DNA of 64,000 bases, taken from the NCBI GenBank assembly GCA_009193035.1, contig SWDT01000095.1, forward strand, positions 1 to 64,000. The letters are read 5' to 3'. Every line of letters starts with the position of its first letter. Positions within the stretch are counted from its first letter, which is position 1. Source of the stretch: Halicephalobus mephisto. Its lineage: Eukaryota > Nematoda > Chromadorea > Rhabditida > Panagrolaimidae. The notes under the pieces were generated by a model, which saw only the letters and a list, made by a program, of their open reading frames with translations, ran no database searches and was not told the DNA's origin. The position numbers and the translations under genes are program-made. Positions 46,852 through 57,100 of the stretch are shown in pieces.

Positions 46852-49800
46852 ATGGATAGAGGTGGCGGCAGTGTCAGAGGTTCCTCATCGTCTCATCAAT
46901 TCAGTGATAACCCATCTCATCGGACCAAGACATTGGGGAATAGAACTGGCCAAACTCTGGGACCATGGCAGAAGACAGTTCCGGCCTTGCTGAAAACATC
47001 CGGCGATCTCGGAGCTTCGTTTATTGATTATCAGAGAAGAAACAGGATGAACTACGGATCCGGAAGGGCCCGAAGTGAAGTAGGAGAGCTCTTAAGCAAC
47101 GGAAGTAACCGGTGAGCTGATTTTTGATATATGAATTTCACTTTTAAAGTTGACTCCTACATGTAAACGGTTTTCCAGGATGAACACGTCTTTCAATTAC
47201 GGTGACCGATCGTTCAATGACGATATGAGAATTGGAAATCATCGTTCTTCGAGTGTGTACGAAAGACCCAAGTCCAGCTATCTGCCCACTGCTCCGCCAC
47301 CAGCTCAGAGGTTGTCAGTTAGTTTGCCATGTTTCGTGATTGTTCCTTTCTGTTGCCATTGTTTTCCTTTTGGGTCTTTTGCTTTTGGAATTCCTTAATT
47401 TCCTGCCCTTAAATCCGATTTTTGTAGAGTCATGAGACCACGAGACGATTGGATGGAAGTCCGACGTCAACAGCAGTTTTCCAGTGAAGACGATTTTGAC
47501 GAAGAAGACGTCATAAGTGAGGACGAGGAACTGGCTATGTATAATTCTCAAAGAAATTACGACAGGGTATGTTTTTAAAAGAGAATTTCCATCAAAATCA
47601 ATTTTCAGAGTCACCAAGACTTTGATGAAAGTGATATTTTTGTCTTCGGAGTCATCCAATTGAGTCTTAGTAGAGCTCGTCAGATTGTTCGAAACAACCC
47701 ACCTCCTCCTCAGTTCTGGAATCTGAAAGCAGAGGAAAAAACGGCTTATCTGTACTACTACACTCTCTACAAACATTACATCACTCCGGTCAAGAAATTC
47801 TACAATATTTTCAATCGAGAATTCTTCCGGTACACTGCAGAAGGATGTTCAGAGACGGAAGCCTTGGTGAAAATCTGTCGTCATACAAAAGATGAATATG
47901 ATGCGAGACGCCAAAGAGCTAACAAAATGGCCTATGATCGATCCAGAAGACATCTCTTCAGCGACGACCGAGCGACTCCAGACAGCAGAGCAAGTGATCG
48001 TCCGAGTTATTGCGAACCTCTGGATGAAAGTGATCTCGGTAGTATTGATTCATCTGTCAAGGAACCGCTAAAATTTAGCAGACCTCATGCTTTTGTGTCT
48101 TTCGGTCCTGGAGGGAAGTTGCTGATTATGGATCCTGAATATTCTATTTGCTCTTTGAAATTTGAAAATGTGAAGTCTAGAATCAAGGATCGAGCTATTG
48201 GAAGGAATATTGCTGAATTAGAAGCATTCAAAGGACCATATATTGTTGGTGAAACTCCATCTCATCTTCCTCTTTTGTATATTGAACGGCAAATTGGGAA
48301 AATTCTAAATTCAGAAATTTATCGTCAAAATCCAGAAAGTAGTGATGCTAATGATGTATTGTTGATTTGGAGACTATTGGAAATTCTTGTTCGTCAACAT
48401 GGCGTAGGTTTTTATAATTTTTTGGAAATTTTAGAAATTTTTTTTGGAAAATTTTTAATTTTGATATTTTTGAATTTTCTGATGGTTTTTGATTTTAGAA
48501 TATTACTGGTCCTGATTTGGCCAGACTTTTGACAACAAATTATTCGTATTCTTCGACGAAACCACTAAGAGGTCGAGCGGATAAAGAAGTTAGTGGAAAT
48601 CGAACGGATAGTCCATATTACTCTATCAAAGATGAAAGAAAAATTGATCCGAGAGCAACGGAGAAATTTACTCAATATTTGATTGGTGGTTATATTGAAG
48701 AAGCGATAGAATCAGCAATGTCTGATGGACTACTTTTTGATGCTTTGATATTGGCTTATAAGATGTTTGGAAATAATCCCAAGAAATTGGAAGAAATTGA
48801 ATTGAAATTGTTGTCATTTAGAAGTCCTCAACAACCAGCTTTGACTTTGTTAAGTGTTGCTTCACAAATGCCAGTTCCTATTTTGGTAAGTTTGTTATTT
48901 TATTGGTTTTATTTTTATTTGTGAAATTTCTAGAATAATATGAGTTCTGTTGATGATGCAAGTGGATGGAGAGCACATATTGCTATTGTTTTGGCAAATT
49001 TGAATACACCTTCTGCTATGCAAACTGTTCATGAATTGGGTTTAGCATTATCTAGAAGAGAATTTAATGCAGCTGCTGATTTTTGTTTTTTAGCTGTTAA
49101 TTTGCTTACAAATTATGATTGTTTTGTTTCGCCTATTCAAGGACCGCGTGATGGTGAAGATCAATTTAGAAATCATATTACTTTGATTAATGCATCACTG
49201 CCTGATGATACGTATTATTCAACTCAAACATCGTATGGATGGTCTGTGACTGATTTTCAAGCAACGGAAATTTATGAATATTCTCTTCAATTAAGTCAAA
49301 GACAGATTGTAGGAGGTTTGAGACATTCAAATGAATATCAAAAATGTAAATTGCAATATGCTCAATTGTTAGCAGAATATGGTGGTTTTGGAGCAGCAGT
49401 ATTTAAATATTGTTCTGCTGTTGCTGGTTGTATTTGGGATAGACCTCATGAAATTGGTTCAATTTGTTTGAAGGAGTTATGTGATTTGGCAGAAAGTCAT
49501 TATTGGTATACGGATTTGACGAAAAATGATATTCAATGGATAAGTACATTGAAAAATGTTGCTGCTCAATTGAGTTTGGTTAATTCTAATAATCAATTGA
49601 ATGATAGTATTACTCAAAATCAAGAAAATTCTATACCTGATGGACAAATGTTAATTCCACCTGTGGGGACATCTGGATTTGAAACAAGTACTCCTGTTGG
49701 GAAAGAGGAACAAATTTTGCAACATGTTCAAGAAGTTTCTCAATCTGTTCAATCTTTTGTTCCTGTTGTTACTCAACAACAAAATTCTGGTGAAAATTAT

Positions 49801-50878
49801 CAAATTCCAGTGGTTGATAATCAACAATATGTTTCTAATAGACAAATGTCATCATCGCCGACGAATTCTGTTATTAGTAATACTACTTTGCCTACTGTAC
49901 ATGATGAACATAATTATGGAATGCGTCAGGGAACGTTTTCACCAAGACAATCGTTTGATTACGGTGGTAATGAAAAAAGAGAAAGAATTGATTCTGTGTC
50001 TTATGGATATGCTCCATCGATAGAAGGAGGTGGAGGTAGATTATCACGTCAACGAACAATTTCACAGAATTCTGTTAATACACCACTTGGATCACCTAAA
50101 TCGTCATTTACACCTATTAATAATTTTGATTTTCCTCCACCATCAATCCCAGAAAAATCGACAGTTAGTCATCATTCACCAATAATACAGAATCAAACAC
50201 AACAACAGAAATTTGTTCCTGAACAATTTCAACCGATTCAACAACAACAACAAAAATCTCAAGATGTTAGTCAAAATCAGAAGGAATTATCACCTGATAG
50301 TCAGAAAAAACAAGAACAAAAAAGTGGGGGATTATTTAGTGGTTTAGCAGGTAAATTGGTGAAAATGATACCAGCATCGAATCAGATGATACTTCCTGAT
50401 GATACTAATCCTACGGTTTGGTTTTAGGTGGTTTTATGATTTATTGGTTTTTTTAGATTCGATGGGATCCTAATTTGAATAAATATGTTGGTGAAGGTGT
50501 TGAGGAAATTCAAGCTCCTCCACCACCTCCTCCTGGACCGACTATGCCTTCTGTGCCGACGGGTCAGAGTGTGTCTGGAAGTAGTGTTGGAACTAGATCT
50601 GGACCTAGAAGACCGGGAGGTTAGGGAGTTTTTAAATTATTGTATTGGTGAAAATGGTTTTTTTAGCTCGATATGCTAATCCTTTTGCTAATTCAACGAC
50701 GGCAGTAGCGACGTCTTCTGCAACTCCGGAATCGATGGGAGGAATGTTACCTCCTGTGGGTACTGTAGCTCCTCCTTTACCTCCGAGTTTTGGGTTTATT
50801 CCTGCTCCGACACAAGATGATGAAGGAATAAATCCGTTTAGTGATAATCCTGTAAGTGACGGTTCGCAACAACAGTAA
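46852..50878 (+). CDS. sec-16: Sec16, ER-exit-site scaffold protein
   Basis: Exons 46852-47111, 47179-47310, 47428-47566, 47609-48403, 48499-48885, 48934-50415, 50457-50619 and 50667-50878 join in phase, giving 1189 residues. Sec16 organises COPII vesicle budding at ER exit sites by binding Sar1, Sec23 and Sec13. The central conserved domain starts near residue 336 (PHAFVSFGPGGKLLIMDPEY) and runs into the helical ACE1 region (NDVLLIWRLLEILVRQHG; IGGYIEEAIESAMSDGLLFD; ALILAYKMFGN; WRAHIAIVLANL; AAADFCFLA; QKCKLQYAQLLAEYG). The C-terminal part has the conserved SGGLFSGLAGKLVKMIP and ILPDDTNPTIRWDPNLNKYV. N- and C-terminal flanks are Ser/Gln/Pro-rich. All introns are short (42-117 bp). An acceptor (TTTGCAG) at about 46808 could take a leader. 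Codon third positions become strongly A/T-biased after about 48.1 kb. Confidence 0.94.
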
Positions 50879-50989
50879 TATTTGTAGGTTTGGATGTCCT
50901 ATATCAAGTGAATTTTTTATTTACAATGTAAAAGTGGTAATTTATTATGGTTGTGATCATTTAATGATTTGATTTGGATTATGTAGAAT

Positions 50990-50995
50990 AATAAA
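50990..50995 (+). terminator. poly(A) signal of Sec16
   Basis: AATAAA lies about 112 bases after the Sec16 stop; a second follows within 20 bp. Confidence 0.55.
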
Positions 50996-51184
50996 GGGTG
51001 CAATTTGAATAAAGATGAATTTTGAAATTATTGAAGAATTTTTAATTCTGGAAAAATTAAAATTTTTGATTTTTGGAAAAATTAATGATGGAATTTTTTT
51101 TAATACTTATTTTTAGGTAAATTTTATTTGAAAAATTAGATTTTTGGTGATTTCTATGATGTTGAAGATTTTTATTTTAGAAAA

Positions 51185-51445
51185 TTGAATAGTGACTGAT
51201 TTTGATTGAAAATTATTTTTTTCAGTCACTATCCCTGCAATTTATGTTAAAATGGTTTGGATAGTGACTGATTTCGAAAAAAAAGCTTTTTCAGTCACTA
51301 TTCAAAGGATGTATTTTTAATCACGAACACTGGATAAGGATTATTTTTTACAAGAGGTGAACTTTTAAAGTCACTATCCAGTTTTCCTTTTCTGGTAAAA
51401 ACCACCATAATAGTGACTGATTTTTTGGTTATTCATTATTCACTA
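51185..51445. repeat. short GGATAGTG/CACTATCC array downstream of Sec16
   Basis: Four to five units of the family, with TTTTTCAGTCACTATCC and GGATAGTGACTGATTT, partly degenerate. Confidence 0.75.
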
Positions 51446-51479
51446 TTGAAATTTTCGAAAACGATCAACTTTTACGAGT

Positions 51480-52270
51480 TGATAGTAGATTCAGAAATCT
51501 CTCAATCGATAATGTTGGATCGTGTACCATCTATTTGAGTGCAAGCCCGTTCAGTGTTGGTTCGAAGGGAAATACCCTGAGGATTAACGAAAGGTGTACG
51601 GTTTTGCACTGACGGGAAAATTACACAGATGATCCACAATCATTTGTAACTAAGGGAACTTACCTAAAATATGTAAGGCTTACATGGCGCTTTTCTGGAA
51701 CCCCCTCTTACTGTAAACCTCACATATTTTAGGCAAGTTCCCTAAGCGTAATTGAACGTACTAGATTACACCCATGGAATGTATGAAACCTAAAATGAAC
51801 ATTCGATAACTCTCTATTTTTCATAGATGATTCAGAATCACGTGTAAGTAAGTATAATTGAAAGCACTCAATTATATTTATTTTTCTACAGAGGAACTGA
51901 AAACAAAAATCAAGAAGAAAATTATCGAATGTTCATTTTAGATTTCATATATCCAATGAGTGTAATCTAGTACGTTCAATTACAAGTAATAATGGAGTAC
52001 TTGTGTAAAATGAACATGGGATCATAACTCTCCATGTTTGTTTCCAGTTCTTCTGTAGAAAAATAAATATAATCGACTACGTTCAATTACGCTTACTTAC
52101 ACATGATTCTGAATCATCTATGAAAAATAGAGAGTTATCGAATGTCCATTTTAAGTTTCATATATCCAATGAGTGTAATCTAGTACGTTCAATTACAAGT
52201 AATAATGGAGTACTTGTGAGAGTGGATTGTGCAATATTTTTTAGAGTTGCTTTGTATCTCGTGCCTCTGG
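51480..52270. repeat. nested foldback elements
   Basis: A small hairpin has arms of about 33 bp at 51652-51685 and 51712-51745 (AAGGGAACTTACCTAAAATA against its inverted copy). Directly after it, a larger one runs 51751-52196. Its outer arms (51751-51862 and 52083-52196) share CGATAACTCTCTATTTTTCA, and its inner arms (about 51868-51910 and 52041-52083) share TTATATTTATTTTTCTACAG. The sequence TTTCATATATCCAATGAGTG with TAATCTAGTACGTTCAATTA occurs as direct copies at about 51945 and 52160. These are transposon-like foldbacks with no coding capacity. Confidence 0.8.
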
Positions 52271-52462
52271 CTCAATAAATAAATTTCGTATATTTTTCTC
52301 ATCTCCACATGGATCAAGAACCCCTATCCACGATGCAACAGATAGATAGTGCTTAAATTTGAACATGATCAAACAGTCTTTAAAATTTCGATTTTAATTT
52401 CTTCCATATCCGTCGAAAAACGTTGGATGATAAGAACTGAAGTGGAGCTGATGTTATCGAAA

Positions 52463-52699
52463 ATGCTCCAATCAGTAGCAATCAAATTCCTTCTGTTGAC
52501 GCACTTTCTGTCTTGGCTCTTTGGTTTGTGAAATATAATCAATGAAAAAATCGGAAAATTCAACATTTTCAGACAAAATGAGGTTGTAAAAAATTATATG
52601 TTATCTGACGTTGACACCTTTTACAACCGTTTTTACGATCCAGACAATCAGAAGTGGTTTGTGAAGTACAAAGTTGAATTACAAGAGGATAAAGTATAG
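52463..52699 (+). CDS. possible small gene, hydrophobic leader plus a 41-residue exon (tentative)
   Basis: After a good acceptor (CATTTTCAG) an exon starts at 52573 and reads QNEVVKNYMLSDVDTFYNRF and DPDNQKWFVKYKVELQEDKV to a stop at 52697-52699; it looks protein-like in composition. Just upstream, a frame starting with MLQSVAIKFLLLTHFLSWLFG resembles a signal peptide, but the strong donor there is out of phase; only a weak donor (GTCTTG or GTTGAC) makes the join. The product would be about 55-60 residues. It could equally be a decayed gene end. I recognise no family. Confidence 0.22.
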
Positions 52700-52704
52700 C
52701 ATCT

Positions 52705-52890
52705 GTTGGGACAGAAAAGTAGACTAGAAAGATAGCGCCCGGAAAGACGCCTGAACATCAGGGAGCGTGGGGTACTGTAGGGCAAGAGGAGACCCTCGGT
52801 TGTCATGTGTTAGAGATAATTGTTGTCCGTGGCTTATTGCTTAATAAAAAGTAGTAATATTCTTCCTGTTTCTGTCTTAACAGTACCCTT
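52705..52890. repeat. single copy of the GGACTTGAAGAGATGG-family unit
   Basis: AGACTAGAAAGATAGCGCCC, GGAGCGTGGGGTACTGTAGG and CTTATTGCTTAATAAAAAG align with the units at 36275 and 58625, with more changes. Confidence 0.75.
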
Positions 52891-53189
52891 GTCATGACTT
52901 TGGTCTGATCATTCGTTTTTTTGAACTCAAACTTGGGTAATTAAATAAATTTTATAAAAAAAACAATATATACGAAATTAACGCTAAGAGAGAAAATAGT
53001 TTTAATTTAAAAAAAATCAAGAACGTTTTTCTGTTTACTCGATAGAGTAGCTGCAGTCCGCTGACCGGGCACTTACCGTATTTTTCACAACCCTAAAATA
53101 TTAAACACTGTCACTTTTCGTCGGAATCCGGACTATTTCAACAAATAATAGAAATTATTTTCATAATAATAAAAAATAAATAAAATCGA

Positions 53190-53865
53190 TGAATTTCGGA
53201 CATTATCTGAATTTACTATACTTTACAATCAAGAATAATGTCTATTTTTCAGTCACTATCCATGAAGTAGAAATTGCTAAGATAGTGATTGAAAAAAACG
53301 ACTTCTCTCCCATTATGAACACTATCCTCGCAATTACTATTACTAACACGAATCGTCTAGATAGTGACTAAAAGGAACAGCTCTTAGACACTACTCCTGT
53401 GATTTCTACCATCAGTAAATCATCAGGATAGTGAGTGATTTGAAGAATTTCTAGACACTATCCTGGCAATTTTCACTGTCAATAGAAATTGCCGGAATAG
53501 TGACTGGTTTAAGCGACTTCTATCCTTTAATGGACACTATTCCCACTTTCACCACAAATTGTCTGGATAGTGACTCAAAAAATGATTTCTGCACACTATC
53601 CTGGTAGTTTCTACTGTTATAAATATTTGAGTAGTGACTGGGAGGAATGACTTTTAGACACTATCTTAAAATTTCTATTATCAACACAAATCGTCTGGAT
53701 AGTGACTGATATCAACGATTTTTTGTTTTATGGGTACTATCCTAGTAATTTCAACTATCCCTAAACTTGAATAGTGACTCATTTGAACGATTTTAAGCAC
53801 TATCTGGACTTTTTGAAACGGATAAGATTTATTATTTCAATCACTATGAATTACAAAAAAGTTTT
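53190..53865. repeat. GGATAGTG/CACTATCC array between Sec16 and the P-loop gene
   Basis: About eight alternating units. Part of it (about 53415-53605) is the reverse complement of 46145-46340, so the pair brackets the Sec16 gene. The flanks 52900-53190 and 53870-54156 carry no gene; 53890-54120 is more balanced and is probably the 5' region of the next gene. Confidence 0.85.
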
Positions 53866-54156
53866 TTGATTATTTTGAAATCTCAACCTTTTCAATCGGT
53901 TTTCCGTCCAAGACCAAAATAAACAAATAATCTCCATGATTCACTGTGGACATCAAAGCAGAGAAAGGTCAACAAGGGACCTCTGAGCGCGGTGTTCGAC
54001 CCAGTATTCAACAACGTTGATAACAGTGCTGGACAGCAACACCCACTTTCAGTCATCACCTTCTTATTGCTACTTCTCCCCTTCAAAAAGTCGTAAAAAA
54101 TTATTATTGATCCAGAACGCTTCCGTCGAGGCCTGTTTTCTCATTTAAATCAATTG

Positions 54157-57100
54157 ATGGATTTTCCAAATGTAATAAACAAATTTTCCGGGGAATCATT
54201 TGGGGTAGATAATATTAGGACCGTTTATGCAGGGGACGAGGACACCAACAAGGACCAGCCAGAGAGGACTGTCCTGCTCATCGGGCCCTCAGGGGCTCAG
54301 AAGGACAAATTGATCGATTTTATTTGTAACGTCGTCTACGGAGTCAACTTCGAAAGCGACCACAGATACAGGATAGCCAATACGGTAGGTCATTTTTCAA
54401 CAACTTTATCCTTTACCATTGACCTCCAGGTATACTGTAGTCGAATTTTCAAAAGTTTAATATCTTTAAAAAAATGAAAAATTTCTAACCAAATTTATTT
54501 TTAAAAATTTTTATTTCAAAATTATTCAATTTTGAAAAATAAAAATAAAACTTTATTAAAAATTAAATATTTTTAACTTTTTTACAAAATTCAATTTTTT
54601 TGACTTTTAATAATTACCGTATTTTTTCATAAATTTTACAAAATCGAATTTTGGATTTTAGTTTTTTAAAATAATTAAAGTTTTTAAAAATTATTTTTGA
54701 AATAATTTAACTGAATTACAGTATCCTGTTTCAGCGTTTTGATTCCACAACGCCCCAGAAGAGGATCACGAAATACGTTTTCTACGGAACCAGATTCTCC
54801 TACAGACCAGTCGTCATCGATACTCCGGATATTCAGGACTCCAAGTAAGTTTCGATAATTATTTTTAAATAAAAATTTTAAAATATTTAAAAATTTTTCT
54901 AAAAAGAATTTTTTAAATTTCTTAGAAAATTAAAATTTTAATGATTTTGATTTTTTTTGAATTTCAGAAGGCTTCTGGAAATTTTAATAAAATAAACATA
55001 AAAATTGTTTAAAAATAAATTTTTAGAATATTTTAAAAAATTTAAAAATTTTCTGAATTCAGGAATGATTCAAAAATGTTTACTAGATCTTCAGAAATTC
55101 CGAAATTTTCTATTTGATTCTGAAAAATTAAATTTTAAAAATTTCCAAATTTAAAAATTTAAATAAAAAATTTTAAAAATTCAATTTAAAAAAATTTTAA
55201 AAATTTGAATAAAAATGAAAATTTTCAGTGGAATTCAAGTTTCGTCAGAACTGAATACTGTATTGACTAATTTCCTCTACCATGATACTGGTGCAGAAAT
55301 CCATGCCATCTGTCTGGTCTTGCCTTCGAATTCCAATTGTCTTCCGTCACAGACTCTGATGGAGCTCCAGAAGACCCTTTCCCTCTTCCCTCCGAGGATG
55401 AAGGAAAACATCGTCGTTTTAGTCACGTTCGCCGGGGATTCTGGAGACGAAACTTATTCTGCCCTGAGGCAACTGGGCTACTCCACTTTTCGAAAATATT
55501 TTGTTTATTTAAATTACTTATTTTCCAAAGTTTCTACAGTATGCCTTGACCAGAAACGAGAATGGGAGACGAGTGTCCAAAATTTGAGTCTGTTTTTACT
55601 CCACGTCGGAAGACTGAATCCGAAGACGATGGAAAATTCAGTTTTTCGAAGATCCGAAAAACCCCCCCTTGGACCCAGAACCAGACCCGGTTCCTCTGTG
55701 AACTCCAGGGGTCTGATTATTCCCCAGACTATTCCCGAAGTAAAAGAAGATTCACTTTGCTCGACTCCCACCACGAATGTTTCCGTCGAAATACAGCCTA
55801 TAGTTCAAAAAAATCAAAAAATTTCCTCATCTAGTACTCTGCCAATTATTTCGCTCAAGAAACCTAGACCTGCAAGTTTCAATGAAGCTGACGATCGTCA
55901 GAATCTGAGGTCAAGGGCGTTGAAGGAGACTTATTCGTCGACTTCGAGGCTCAACATGACCCAACCGAGTTCGAAGCAGATAATTTTCGGATCTCAGCCA
56001 CTCGGTCCTGAAGTGATTCCCGTGGAAGACCACCTGTTGCCCCTCAATAACGACAGTGAGTTTCAAAAAATCAACTTTCTAATAGTGTCTACTCAGTCAC
56101 TATTATTTCAGTAGAAATCGTCAGGATAGTGACTATTAGAGATGATGTTTCTCCTTGTGTAAACACTATCTCGACGATGTCTGTTAGCCATACAAGTAGT
56201 CGAAATAATGACTGCTAGAAATAATTTATTTTTTACGGACACTATCTGAGCTTATTCTGTGATCGTGAATAGTGTTCATTTAATTACTGCTGTTTCAGTA
56301 AAAACCGTCCAGATAGTGACTCCCGAGGATGACTTTTTCTATATAGACACTATCCTAAATCTCACTCACAGTACAAATCGTTTGGATAGTGACTTATTTC
56401 AACAAATTTGAACACTATCCCAGCAATTTGTATTGTCAATAGAAATCGTCTGGATAGTGACTTATTTCAACAATTTTTACAAATTTTTAAACACTATCCG
56501 ATATTGTTCTATTATTGAATTCAAAATAGTGTCTATTTCTCCAGCTGCTATCCTTGCATCAGAAACCGTTAAGATAGGAACTGATTTGAATGATTTTAGT
56601 CTTTTTATAAACACTATTCTAACAATTCCTGTTCGCAGTACAAATTGCGTGGATAGTGACTGATTTCAACGATTTTTGGACACTATCCAAGTTGCTATAC
56701 TGTTTGATTGATGAGTGCTTTTCACTTAGTCACTTTTCTTGGATGAAAAACTACCACGATAACAACTGAGAAGAATGATTTTTGAACACTTCTAGAAATT
56801 CTCATTATCAGTGCATATCGTCTGGAAAGTCCCATAAAAAATTTTCGTTTCATGAACACTATTCTGAAACTTTATTATGGGTAGAAATAATCAGGACAAT
56901 GACTGAAAAGAATGATTTTAGAAAGTTTTAGACACTATCCAGAATTGTTCTTTTTTGTGACTAGAATAGTGCCTAATCGTCCGTATCACTCTATATAACT
57001 TAGGTCTTCGTTGCAAAAAATCAAAAATCATGTAGAAAAACTGTCGTCAAAAGGACACTGATTAGCCAGATTTGTCATTTCACTCGAGGAGCCGTCAGTC

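Noticed and set aside
55502..55538. A 37-bp intron in the third exon of the P-loop gene
   Set aside because: Removing it shifts the frame to an early stop. Reading through preserves a long protein-like sequence.
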